Source: Mariluticola halotolerans (GTDB lineage: Bacteria > Pseudomonadota > Alphaproteobacteria > Rhizobiales > Devosiaceae). Taken from it: 64,000 nucleotides of DNA. The notes below the pieces were generated by a model. The model saw only the letters and a program-made list of their open reading frames with translations. It was not told the origin of the DNA and did no database searches. Location of the stretch: contig NZ_CP090960.1 in the NCBI RefSeq assembly GCF_021611515.1, forward strand, positions 1,488,001-1,552,000. Reading direction: 5' to 3'. The position numbers were made by a program, and so were the translations under genes. Positions 44,301 through 51,764 of the stretch are shown piece by piece (position 1 is the first letter of the stretch; each line of letters starts with the position of its first letter).

Positions 44301-47300
44301 CGGTGGGGCGCGGACAATGCCAATGACGGCAATGGCCAGCCCGGCGACCGTTCGGTTGCCTTCGGTCCGGATGCGATTGACAATCTTTTGGCCCAGAACC
44401 TGACATCGGATGGCAATCCGATCAGCTACAAGCTGTTCGACACGGCCGCAGGCCAGGTTCTTGTTGCCTATACAGGTACCGAACCGGCAACCCCGGGCGA
44501 TGTGAACAGCTCTGATCCGGTGTTTCTTGTCGGCCTCTCCGATGCATCGACGAACGGCTCTTATGAGTTCACGCTGATCAACACGATTGATCATCAGGGC
44601 GATGTGCAGGGTGAAGACACTCTGGCTTTGAACTTCCAGTTCACCGCCACCGACAGCGATGGCGACACAAGTGCACCGGCAACCTTCAGCGTCAATGTCA
44701 TCGACGATACGCCCATTGCAATCGGCACGATTTTTGATCGTTATGTCGAGGAAGAGGCGCTTCCGGATGGCAACGAAGACACTGCACCTATCGGTGTTGA
44801 AGCCGTTGGGGCATTGTCGAACTCTGGTCCGATCACGGATGCGATCGGGGCCTCCCTCAACATTCTCTGGGGTGGCGACGACGGCAACGCCAATGGCGAC
44901 AGCGGCTTTACCGGCACACAGATTGCCGGCGACCGTTCGGTGGTTTTTGCAACCTCCAACAGTGCAGCACCCGTGGTCATCACCGCGGCAGAAGCTGCAG
45001 CCTTCCTCACCGTTACCGGTGGCAATGGCGGCATCAGCCTGGCTGACCTCACCTCTGGTGGTGAAAGCCTCGTTTATGCCCTGTCGAACAATGGCTCGGC
45101 TCTGACAGCCACGACAGCAAGCGGCGCGCCTGTGTTCACCGTCACGCTTTCCGATATCGCCAGCGGCTCCTACAGCTTCGATCTTGACGGGGTGCTCGAT
45201 CACCCGGTCACAGGCAACAGCCCCAGCGACGAGGACGTGCTCTCCTTCAACTTCACCTTCACAGCACGTGATGGTGATGGCGACGCCACAACGGCAGGCT
45301 TCACCGTCAAAGTGATCGACGACAGCCCGGTTGCGAGCAATGCCGCAGCCCCTCATCCCGGCGTCTCAAACGCCATCGTTGATGAAGATGACATTGTTGC
45401 CAATGCCGTTCAGGGCGCAGGCACTGATGGCAGCCAGGCTGCTTCGGCATCCGGCACGCTCAAGGTTGATTTCGGCGCTGACGGCTTCGGGTCGACAGCC
45501 TTTACCGGTGCGTTCGAAATCCCCAATGTTGGCTCAGGCACACTTGTCGCCGGCGATCCGGGCATCGATTCAGGTCTCACATCCGACACACGGCCCGTCA
45601 TGTTCCGTCTCTCGGCTGACGGCCAGACGATTGAAGCCTATACCGAGGCCACAGGTTCAGCTGCGGAAGAAATCATCTTCCATGCTGATCTCGACCTCAA
45701 CTCGGCCGACTGGACTGTAACCCTGCTGGGCAATATCGATCACCGCCCCGGTAGCAGCGGTCAGTCGATCAACTTCACGGTCGAGGCACAGGATGGCGAC
45801 AATGACGCCATCGAGGTGACCCTCTCCACCCGCATCCTTGATGATGCACCGGTTGCGAGCAATGCCGCAGCCCCTTACCCCGGCGTCTCGAACGCCATCG
45901 TTGATGAAGATGACATTGTTGCCAATGCCGTTCAGGGCGCAGGCACTGATGGCAGCCAGGCTGCTTCGGCATCCGGCACGCTCAAGGTTGATTTCGGCGC
46001 TGACGGCTTCGGATCAACAGCCTTTACCGGTGCGTTCGAAATCCCCAATGTTGGCTCAGGCACACTTGTCGCCGGCGATCCGGGCATCGATTCAGGTCTC
46101 ACATCCGACACACGGCCCGTCATGTTCCGTCTCTCGGCTGACGGCCAGACGATTGAAGCCTATACCGAGGCCACAGGTTCAGCTGCGGAAGAAATCATCT
46201 TCCATGCTGATCTCGACCTCAACTCGGCCGACTGGACTGTAACCCTGCTGGGCAATATCGATCACCGCCCCGGTAGCAGCGGTCAGTCGATCAACTTCAC
46301 GGTCGAGGCACAGGATGGCGACAATGACGCCATCGAGGTGACCCTCTCCACCCGCATCCTTGATGATGCACCGGTTGCGAGCAATGCCGCAGCCCCTTAC
46401 CCCGGCGTCTCGAACGCCATCGTTGATGAAGATGACATTGTTGCCAATGCCGTTCAGGGCGCAGGCACTGATGGCAGCCAGGCTGCTTCGGCATCCGGCA
46501 CGCTCAAGGTTGATTTCGGCGCTGACGGCTTCGGATCAACAGCCTTTACCGGTGCGTTCGAAATCCCCAATGTTGGCTCAGGCACACTTGTCGCCGGCGA
46601 TCCGGGCATCGATTCAGGTCTTACTTCCGACACTCGGCCCGTCATGTTCCGTCTCTCGGCTGACGGTCAGACGATTGAAGCTTATACCGAGGCCACAGGT
46701 TCAGCTGCGGAAGAAATCATCTTCCATGCTGATCTCGACCTCAACTCGGCCGACTGGACTGTAACCCTGCTGGGCAATATCGATCACCGCCCGGGCAGCA
46801 ATGGCCAATCGATCAACTTCACGGTCGAGGCACAGGATGGCGACAATGACGCCATCGAAGTCACCCTCTCCACCCGCATCCTTGATGATGCACCGGTTGC
46901 AGGACTGCCCGTTGCAGGTCAGGTTACCGAAGCCAATACCGAGCTGTTGATCAACAATGGCAGCTTTGAGGCCAATTCGCTGGCCACAGGCGCACCTGGC
47001 GTTATCACCAATCCGCTGGGCAATTATACCAGTGGCAGCCCTGCCGGCTGGTCTATTTCAGGCCAGGGCGGCTTGTTCGCCCCGAATGACTTTATCAGCG
47101 ATGCAGACGTTCACGTTGGTGACAATGTGGTCTGGCTGCGTGGCGGTGCGACCCTGTCCCAGGATAGCGGTGAGGCGCTGGTTGCCGGTGCGGGTTATAC
47201 GCTCACCCTGAATGTCGGGGACCGGACGGACCAGGCATGGCCAGGTGGTGAGGTGCGTTTGCTTGCCTCCAATGACGGTGGTGCAACCACATTCGTGGTC

Positions 47301-50300
47301 GCGCAGATGGCCCTGCCGACACCGGCGGATGGTGACTGGACCAATGTGCGGCTGGATACAGGCCCGATTGATCCTGCCTATGCTGGTTACGCGCTCTATA
47401 TCGAAGTGCAGCAGGATGCCTCCGGTGGTGGCAACCAGATATTGATCGACGACATTCAGCTCGAGCGCTTTGATGCGGCGAGTGACACGGGTTCGCTCAA
47501 TATTGCCTGGGGCGCTGACGATGACCTTTCCTTGCGCAGTGTCGCTTTCGACACCGCACTGGCTGGCACGACCACGCTGAAATCGAATGGCGAGACTGTC
47601 GAATATACGCTGAGCAATGGCGACACCCTGCTGACGGCGACCGCTGACGGACGTGCGATCTTCACCGTTGAGCTTTCGAAGAGCGGTGACGGCAGCTACA
47701 CGTTTACCCTGCTCGACAGCCTTGATCATATCGGCGTTGGCAATGATACCAGCCTCGATCTGGCCTTCGGTATCGTCGTCAAGGATTCGGATGGTGACAC
47801 GTCGACCTCGACGCTGACAGTCAGTGTTGATGATGACGTGCCAACAACGACCCAAGCGGACCGTTGGGTCACGCTGGACGAGGCTGACCTTTCCGGCGGG
47901 GCGGTTACGGCTGACAAGTCTTTCAACATCGACTTTGGCTCCGATGGCTATGGCTCCAGTGCATTCAGTGGTGCAATGAAGTTCGATACCGGCCCGGATA
48001 ACATCTTCTTTGATGTCTCCGGTGGTGCGACGACTGTCCCAGAGCTGAAATCGGGCGGCCAGGTGGTAACGTTCGAGCTTTCCGCCGACCGCAGCACAAT
48101 CATTGGTTATGTCGCGGCGAGCGATGCCCTGTTGGGCGTCCGCATCGACGTGTTGGAAATGAAGCTGAGCGACACGGACACAAGTGTTCAGGTGACATTG
48201 TTCCAGCCTCTTGATGACAAAGAAGTCTCTGGAGCGCTCACCACATCGTTGCGCATCGACGCCACGATTGAGTTTGCGGATGGCGATGGCGATATTGTTA
48301 CCAGTATCCTGCGTGCCACCATTGAGGACGATGTACCGGTGGCCAATCTAGTTACCGCCACGATGGGCGAGAATGAGACCATATTTGTGCCACTGGCTGA
48401 CGGGACCGACTATCAGGACGGCGCTGATGGCGCAGTTGGGTATTCCTTTGGCCCCGCTTACATGACAGGGGCACCCGCAACCGCAACTCTTGGTTCACCT
48501 TCCTTCTATCCCTCGATTGTGCCGGGCGGACTTCAGGTTTCGGTCGTACCCGGTTCAGCATTTGATGCGCTGGCCGAAGGCGATACGGTAACTTTGAATC
48601 TTCCATACAAGGTATTCGACGGTGATGGCGATACGGCCGAAAATGTCATCCAGGTAACCGTCACAGGCACCAATGATGCGCCTGAGATTGGGGTCGCATC
48701 GGTCGTGTCCGGTGCGGTCTATGAAGTTGGCAGCATTCCGGGGATCATCGAAGCGGATGCATTGGGTGGTTATGCACCCGATCCTTCTCTTTTGACCGTG
48801 GATGTTGTCGCGGCCCTTGCGTCGCTGCCGCCCACCACACCATCCGATGTTGTGGATGTGCTGGATGATGTGCATGCGCTGCTGGGCGGTGACATGGCCA
48901 CAGCAATCGCTGTGGTCTGGCATTACCTTGATGTTGAATATGGCTTGGTGACCGGCGGCACGCCGGCGGTTAACGAGGCGTTCGTTTACCTCGGTGTGGC
49001 TTACGCCGAATACCTGAAGGACGGTGGACGGCCGCTGACTGATACGATTGCCAAGTTCACACCTGACAGCCCCGCCGATGCCGACAGCAATCCGGAGCGT
49101 TTGCAGTCCCTGCATGACAACCTGTTGGGCAACCTGAACTCGGTATCTCTAGGTGCCCGCTTCAGCGGCACATTGCTGGGTGATCTGACGGCGCTCGTGC
49201 AAGGTGTCGATGGTGACCTGCTTTCCCGCCCTGTTTACAGTGGCGATGAGGGGGTAACCAACAATTCGGCAGGCTGGGATGCGACCCATGGCTATACCAG
49301 CGCCACAATTTCGGGCGTTCTGAACGCAAGTGATGTTGATCATGATGCGGTTCTGACCTGGTCTATCCAGGGTTCCGGAGATGGCACCTATGGCACGATT
49401 TCCATCGATCCGACGACTGGCGAGTGGACCTACACGCTGGATGACAGCCGCCCGGCAACCCAAATCCTTGGTACCGGTGACGTGGAGACAGACAGCTTCA
49501 CCGCCATTGTGACCGACGACAAGGGCGCAACTGCAAGCGTTACGGTGACCATCACTGTCAACGGCACTGACGATAACAGGTATGTGGGCACGCTTGGTGC
49601 CGACATTATCACCGGTGGTGATGGCAATGATCTTCTGGTTGGCCTTACCGGCATTGACACGCTGAATGGCGGGGCGGGTGATGATACCTTCCTCATCGGT
49701 GCCGATATCGTTGATGCTGACACTTATGGCCCTCGTGACTTTGCGCTTGGTGACGGCACCGAGATCGAAATCCCGCTTACAGGGCTGTCCGGTGAAAGCG
49801 ACCGGATCACCGGTGGCACCGGCAACGACACCATCGTGCTGGAAGCTGCGGCTGGTGCGGCTGGGTTTGTGTTCGACAAATACAACGGTTCGTCCAATCC
49901 CTTGTCGGGCGTCGAAAATATCATCGGCACAGAGGGTAACGACCTCATCATGCTGGCGGCCAATTACACAACCGATGGCGGTGCGCCGACTATCGATGGC
50001 CGAGGCGGCAATGATCATATTTCGGGTACCAATACCAATGGCGACACGCTGATTGGCGGGACCGGGGATGATGTTCTGTCGGGTCTTGCTGGCAATGATC
50101 TACTGATCGGTGGCGAAGGCAATGACACGCTTTATGGCGGGACCGGGGGCGACACGTTCAAGTTTGGCGAAACCGGTGCCGGCAATGTCGATGTGATTGC
50201 AGATTATGTATTCGGCGACGATGATACGATTGATCTGTCGGATCTGCTGGATGCCGCATTCAACACCGGTGACGACGTCGCAAACTTTGTGAAGCTCGAA

Positions 50301-50441
50301 ACCTCGGGCGGCAATACGACCGTACAGGTTGATGTTACCGGCAGTGGTTCTACTTGGGTCGATGTCACAACACTCCAGGGCGTTGACTCAGGTGATGTGA
50401 CGATTGCCTTCGAGGGAAATGAATACACGCTGACGATCTAG
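38376..50441 (+). CDS. Giant repetitive RTX adhesin (type I secreted, LapA/BapA-like)
   Basis: 4021 acidic residues. The N-terminal about 130 residues resemble a retention module ('LIEIALEDGSIARLPAGADI...IPAQTVAALFETNG') and end with T122-A-A-G125, the di-alanine motif cleaved by LapG proteases. Next come immunoglobulin-like T1SS-143-type repeats ending 'DSDGDT...VIDDSPV', including two long nearly identical arrays (residues about 543-2319 and 2319-2841). A unique 'NNGSFEANSLATGAPGV' carbohydrate-binding-like segment, further repeats, a VCBS-like region ('VTGTNDAPEIGV', about 3425-3733) and RTX Ca2+ nonapeptides (GGDGNDLLV, GGEGNDTLY; about 3739-3940) follow. The C-terminus 'GDVTIAFEGNEYTLTI' is a type I secretion signal. 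GTGAGG precedes the ATG. It should mediate surface attachment or biofilm formation. Confidence 0.93.
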   Translation: MAIQDDFETRGVPAEFGADETISVDPIQVAQIDTTTPTAPAGVDAPRLIEIALEDGSIARLPAGADISRPQLNGTDLQFVQPDGSVIVIANGAVQGLTLFIGDIEIPAQTVAALFETNGIETAAGPDGNSGADGASGSFRDPGPQSVGDGIDYGNLLGNEFLSDGGPGAFELQQENLAPVIISAIGGRLSEEGLSNGIADNDGSDDGSNSSILTGRIVASDEGPLTFSFGVPAGTFTSGGVAITWVATGGTLVGSAGGATVLTATINSAGEYTIVLSAPLDHPIANVEDELAINLPVTVTDTGGLSASTTLEIIVEDDSPVTSTADTGTVEDESTGFYLTNEFDGLSATVSDVSLNINWGADDFDNEALTGNGNRSVAFTNDSVVVSGAFDTALTSGGEPVSYTVLSTGELVGYTGSTVPTGTGDSGVVFFASLSDDANGSYSFTLVKPLDHEDDGNNDENDLSLTFNYTATDSDGDSVGGTFTVNVQDDTPIAIGTIIDRYVEEEELSGGNEDDVPGGLAPDADGNYPFVGHLNLTTDKAGASLNILWGGDNGNSNGDSGFTGTQIAGDRSVVFATSNSVAPVVITAAEAAAFLTVTGGNGGISLADLTSGGESLVYALSNNGSALTATTASGAPVFTVTLSDIASGFYSFDLDGVLDHPVTGNSPSDEDVLSFNFTFTARDGDGDATTAGFTVKVIDDSPVIDTSLITTGTVEEEQSQVAGPGNEDNDGVGDADYTSYFLGFIPISHNNETTHLTGGSLGIRWGADNANDGNGQPGDRSVAFGPDAIDNLLAQNLTSDGNPISYKLFDTAAGQVLVAYTGTEPATPGDVNSSDPVFLVGLSDASTNGSYEFTLINTIDHQGDVQGEDTLALNFQFTATDSDGDTSAPATFSVNVIDDTPIAIGTIFDRYVEEEALPDGNEDTAPIGVEAVGALSNSGPITDAIGASLNILWGGDDGNANGDSGFTGTQIAGDRSVVFATSNSAAPVVITAAEAAAFLTVTGGNGGISLADLTSGGESLVYALSNNGSALTATTASGAPVFTVTLSDIASGSYSFDLDGVLDHPVTGNSPSDEDVLSFNFTFTARDGDGDATTAGFTVKVIDDSPVIDTSLITTGTVEEEQSQVAGPGNEDNDGVGDADYTSYFLGFIPISHNNETTHLTGGSLGIRWGADNANDGNGQPGDRSVAFGPDAIDNLLAQNLTSDGNPISYKLFDTAAGQVLVAYTGTEPATPGDVNSSDPVFLVGLSDASTNGSYEFTLINTIDHQGDVQGEDTLALNFQFTATDSDGDTSAPATFSVNVIDDTPIAIGTIFDRYVEEEALPDGNEDTAPIGVEAVGALSNSGPITDAIGASLNILWGGDDGNANGDSGFTGTQIAGDRSVVFATSNSAAPVVITAAEAAAFLTVTGGNGGISLADLTSGGESLVYALSNNGSALTATTASGAPVFTVTLSDIASGSYSFDLDGVLDHPVTGNSPSDEDVLSFNFTFTARDGDGDATTAGFTVKVIDDSPVIDTSLITTGTVEEEQSQVAGPGNEDNDGVGDADYTSYFLGFIPISHNNETTHLTGGSLGIRWGADNANDGNGQPGDRSVAFGPDAIDNLLAQNLTSDGNPISYKLFDTAAGQVLVAYTGTEPATPGDVNSSDPVFLVGLSDASTNGSYEFTLINTIDHQGDVQGEDTLALNFQFTATDSDGDTSAPATFSVNVIDDTPIAIGTIFDRYVEEEALPDGNEDTAPIGVEAVGALSNSGPITDAIGASLNILWGGDDGNANGDSGFTGTQIAGDRSVVFATSNSAAPVVITAAEAAAFLTVTGGNGGISLADLTSGGESLVYALSNNGSALTATTASGAPVFTVTLSDIASGSYSFDLDGVLDHPVTGNSPSDEDVLSFNFTFTARDGDGDATTAGFTVKVIDDSPVIDTSLITTGTVEEEQSQVAGPGNEDNDGVGDADYTSYFLGFIPISHNNETTHLTGGSLGIRWGADNANDGNGQPGDRSVAFGPDAIDNLLAQNLTSDGNPISYKLFDTAAGQVLVAYTGTEPATPGDVNSSDPVFLVGLSDASTNGSYEFTLINTIDHQGDVQGEDTLALNFQFTATDSDGDTSAPATFSVNVIDDTPIAIGTIFDRYVEEEALPDGNEDTAPIGVEAVGALSNSGPITDAIGASLNILWGGDDGNANGDSGFTGTQIAGDRSVVFATSNSAAPVVITAAEAAAFLTVTGGNGGISLADLTSGGESLVYALSNNGSALTATTASGAPVFTVTLSDIASGSYSFDLDGVLDHPVTGNSPSDEDVLSFNFTFTARDGDGDATTAGFTVKVIDDSPVASNAAAPHPGVSNAIVDEDDIVANAVQGAGTDGSQAASASGTLKVDFGADGFGSTAFTGAFEIPNVGSGTLVAGDPGIDSGLTSDTRPVMFRLSADGQTIEAYTEATGSAAEEIIFHADLDLNSADWTVTLLGNIDHRPGSSGQSINFTVEAQDGDNDAIEVTLSTRILDDAPVASNAAAPYPGVSNAIVDEDDIVANAVQGAGTDGSQAASASGTLKVDFGADGFGSTAFTGAFEIPNVGSGTLVAGDPGIDSGLTSDTRPVMFRLSADGQTIEAYTEATGSAAEEIIFHADLDLNSADWTVTLLGNIDHRPGSSGQSINFTVEAQDGDNDAIEVTLSTRILDDAPVASNAAAPYPGVSNAIVDEDDIVANAVQGAGTDGSQAASASGTLKVDFGADGFGSTAFTGAFEIPNVGSGTLVAGDPGIDSGLTSDTRPVMFRLSADGQTIEAYTEATGSAAEEIIFHADLDLNSADWTVTLLGNIDHRPGSNGQSINFTVEAQDGDNDAIEVTLSTRILDDAPVAGLPVAGQVTEANTELLINNGSFEANSLATGAPGVITNPLGNYTSGSPAGWSISGQGGLFAPNDFISDADVHVGDNVVWLRGGATLSQDSGEALVAGAGYTLTLNVGDRTDQAWPGGEVRLLASNDGGATTFVVAQMALPTPADGDWTNVRLDTGPIDPAYAGYALYIEVQQDASGGGNQILIDDIQLERFDAASDTGSLNIAWGADDDLSLRSVAFDTALAGTTTLKSNGETVEYTLSNGDTLLTATADGRAIFTVELSKSGDGSYTFTLLDSLDHIGVGNDTSLDLAFGIVVKDSDGDTSTSTLTVSVDDDVPTTTQADRWVTLDEADLSGGAVTADKSFNIDFGSDGYGSSAFSGAMKFDTGPDNIFFDVSGGATTVPELKSGGQVVTFELSADRSTIIGYVAASDALLGVRIDVLEMKLSDTDTSVQVTLFQPLDDKEVSGALTTSLRIDATIEFADGDGDIVTSILRATIEDDVPVANLVTATMGENETIFVPLADGTDYQDGADGAVGYSFGPAYMTGAPATATLGSPSFYPSIVPGGLQVSVVPGSAFDALAEGDTVTLNLPYKVFDGDGDTAENVIQVTVTGTNDAPEIGVASVVSGAVYEVGSIPGIIEADALGGYAPDPSLLTVDVVAALASLPPTTPSDVVDVLDDVHALLGGDMATAIAVVWHYLDVEYGLVTGGTPAVNEAFVYLGVAYAEYLKDGGRPLTDTIAKFTPDSPADADSNPERLQSLHDNLLGNLNSVSLGARFSGTLLGDLTALVQGVDGDLLSRPVYSGDEGVTNNSAGWDATHGYTSATISGVLNASDVDHDAVLTWSIQGSGDGTYGTISIDPTTGEWTYTLDDSRPATQILGTGDVETDSFTAIVTDDKGATASVTVTITVNGTDDNRYVGTLGADIITGGDGNDLLVGLTGIDTLNGGAGDDTFLIGADIVDADTYGPRDFALGDGTEIEIPLTGLSGESDRITGGTGNDTIVLEAAAGAAGFVFDKYNGSSNPLSGVENIIGTEGNDLIMLAANYTTDGGAPTIDGRGGNDHISGTNTNGDTLIGGTGDDVLSGLAGNDLLIGGEGNDTLYGGTGGDTFKFGETGAGNVDVIADYVFGDDDTIDLSDLLDAAFNTGDDVANFVKLETSGGNTTVQVDVTGSGSTWVDVTTLQGVDSGDVTIAFEGNEYTLTI
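40003..45330 (+). repeat. 1212-bp (404-residue) tandem repeat array inside the adhesin gene
   Basis: Two modules alternate as B-A-B-A-B-A-B-A-B: module B about 482 bp (starting near 40003, 41215, 42427, 43639, 44851) and module A about 730 bp (near 40485, 41697, 42909, 44121). The combined period is exactly 1212 bp. Copies 2-5 of B and the four A modules look identical by eye at the DNA level; the first B copy has several substitutions. Such identity points to recent duplication or gene conversion. Confidence 0.92.
45331..46896 (+). repeat. 522-bp (174-residue) tandem repeat array, three copies, inside the adhesin gene
   Basis: Three units beginning 'VASNAAAP' at about 45331, 45853 and 46375 have a period of exactly 522 bp and differ at only a few positions, mostly in the third copy. 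Each encodes one T1SS-143-like domain. Confidence 0.9.
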
Positions 50442-50460
50442 TCAATTACGCGATAAACAA

Positions 50461-50490
50461 AAATGGCCCGCTTTTGCGGGCCATTTTTTT
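50461..50490. terminator. Bidirectional Rho-independent terminator
   Basis: AATGGCCCGC (50462-50471), TTTT loop, GCGGGCCATT (50476-50485), followed by T residues on the plus strand and, read in reverse, by TTTT. It separates the convergent adhesin and lapG-like genes. Confidence 0.85.
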
Positions 50491-50507
50491 GTCTAGATGC
50501 CGGAGAC

Positions 50508-51377
50508 TTAACGCCCCTCGCCCAGCTGAATGGCCGCAAGGCCGCCCGGGCCCAGCGTGGCAACGCTGGAGGATTTGCTGGTAAAGCCGTGAATGAAGCT
50601 CTTGTTGCCGACAAAGGACGCTATGGGCGCGTAAGAGCGAAACAGGGTGTCGTTGGCAACCACATTGCTCATATTGTCCAGAATATAGCGTTCCCCGTCC
50701 ACGTGAACGGCCAAGACGGCGTGGTAGAGCTGGCGGCGTGTGTCTTTGAGAACAATGAACTGCAATTGCTCTGGGGCGAAACCTATACGGTTGAGCAGCG
50801 TCATTTTGGCAATGGCATAATCTTCACAATCACCTGTGCCCCGCAGCGCACTCTGTTCAAGACTGGCCCAATCATCGCCACGGTCTGATTTGTAACGGAT
50901 TGCCTTGTTCACTTCGAGATTGATCAACCGCATGGCCTCAAGCTGGGACAGACCGGCCGCCTTCTTTGCGGCGGCGGCCATGCGCTTGCCCGCAGCCGAC
51001 TTGCACAATGCGCCAGTGCATATCGTTGCATCGCCACTTGTCGCTTTGGGTGCGAAGTTTTCCCATTGGTCAAAAGCCTTTAACTGGCCAACAGGCACCA
51101 CAACCGAGCGGAATACGTTATAGCTGTCCGGGGTAACCGCAGGCGCGCGCAGGAGAGGACGGGCAGGCATTGGCCGTACGGGCAAGGCCGATGTCCAGCG
51201 CCGCTCGGCACGCGTGAAATGCGACAATGGCGCTGGCGCTTCCATAGACGACACCGTGCCGCGATCGGCAGCAAAGCCATTTACATCAACGCGCGCCTGA
51301 ACCTGTGCGCTGCTGAGAAAAAACGCCACCGACAATGCGGCCGCAGCTCCAATGGTTACTATATTATTCTTACGCAT
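50508..51377 (-). CDS. lapG: LapG-family periplasmic cysteine protease (bacterial transglutaminase-like)
   Basis: 289 residues. A signal peptide 'IVTIGAAAALSVAFFLSSAQVQA' targets it to the periplasm. The catalytic triad of bacterial transglutaminase-like cysteine proteinases is visible as Cys184 ('GTGDCEDYAIAK'), His219 ('QLYHAVLAV') and Asp234 ('YILDN'). In Pseudomonas, LapG cuts LapA after its N-terminal retention module unless sequestered by c-di-GMP-bound LapD. The adjacent convergent adhesin carries a TAAG motif near residue 123, so substrate and protease are encoded side by side. The ATG at 51377 follows AGGGA; an upstream in-frame start adds 12 residues. No LapD gene is visible in the window. 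Confidence 0.87.
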   Translation of the reverse strand: MRKNNIVTIGAAAALSVAFFLSSAQVQARVDVNGFAADRGTVSSMEAPAPLSHFTRAERRWTSALPVRPMPARPLLRAPAVTPDSYNVFRSVVVPVGQLKAFDQWENFAPKATSGDATICTGALCKSAAGKRMAAAAKKAAGLSQLEAMRLINLEVNKAIRYKSDRGDDWASLEQSALRGTGDCEDYAIAKMTLLNRIGFAPEQLQFIVLKDTRRQLYHAVLAVHVDGERYILDNMSNVVANDTLFRSYAPIASFVGNKSFIHGFTSKSSSVATLGPGGLAAIQLGEGR

Positions 51378-51764
51378 TTTTCTTTCCCTGTTACAGGAAA
51401 GACTAGCGCTCAACTCATAATACTAAGCAAAGCAGCATGATTTATTTGGCGTTGCTAAATTTGATAAAATTTTATGCTTCTTGCTTCCTCCGCAGCCCGA
51501 TCCGTTTCGAGCTTTTGCAATATTGGCGCTGTATAGTACCAATCCATAAGTGTTAGCGCGCAAACCTCGGCCACACCCGCCAGCGCCATTTGCCGGAAAC
51601 CCTCACACCGTGAAATGCCTTCATGTGGCGCTTTATGAGCATTTGTTTGCCGCCGCACTGGTGATTTCCAGTATCAAAGCCGCCAATCCTTGCAAAAACT
51701 TGTTCTTAACAAGAGGGCCCAAATCGTGCACGGTGGTGGGCACCATGCCCAATTAGAAAAGTTT
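51378..51764. other. Intergenic region between lapG-like and EAL genes
   Basis: This 387-bp divergent gap contains the palindrome ATAAAATTTTAT at 51464-51475, also present near 11390. A 67-codon minus-strand frame (51455-51658) has no recognisable features and was not accepted as a gene. Promoters for both flanking genes presumably lie here. Confidence 0.45.

Noticed and set aside
39765-45356. 1863-codon open frame on the minus strand, antisense to the adhesin repeats
   Set aside because: It is open because the repeat period (1212 bp) is a multiple of three, so one stop-free unit yields a long stop-free array. The translation is Cys/Arg-rich, low in complexity and mirrors the repeats; the plus-strand adhesin explains the DNA.
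51455-51658. 67-codon minus-strand ORF between lapG-like and EAL genes
   Set aside because: No ribosome-binding site, no recognised family, and it lies in a region likely to hold the EAL gene promoter; possible but not supported.
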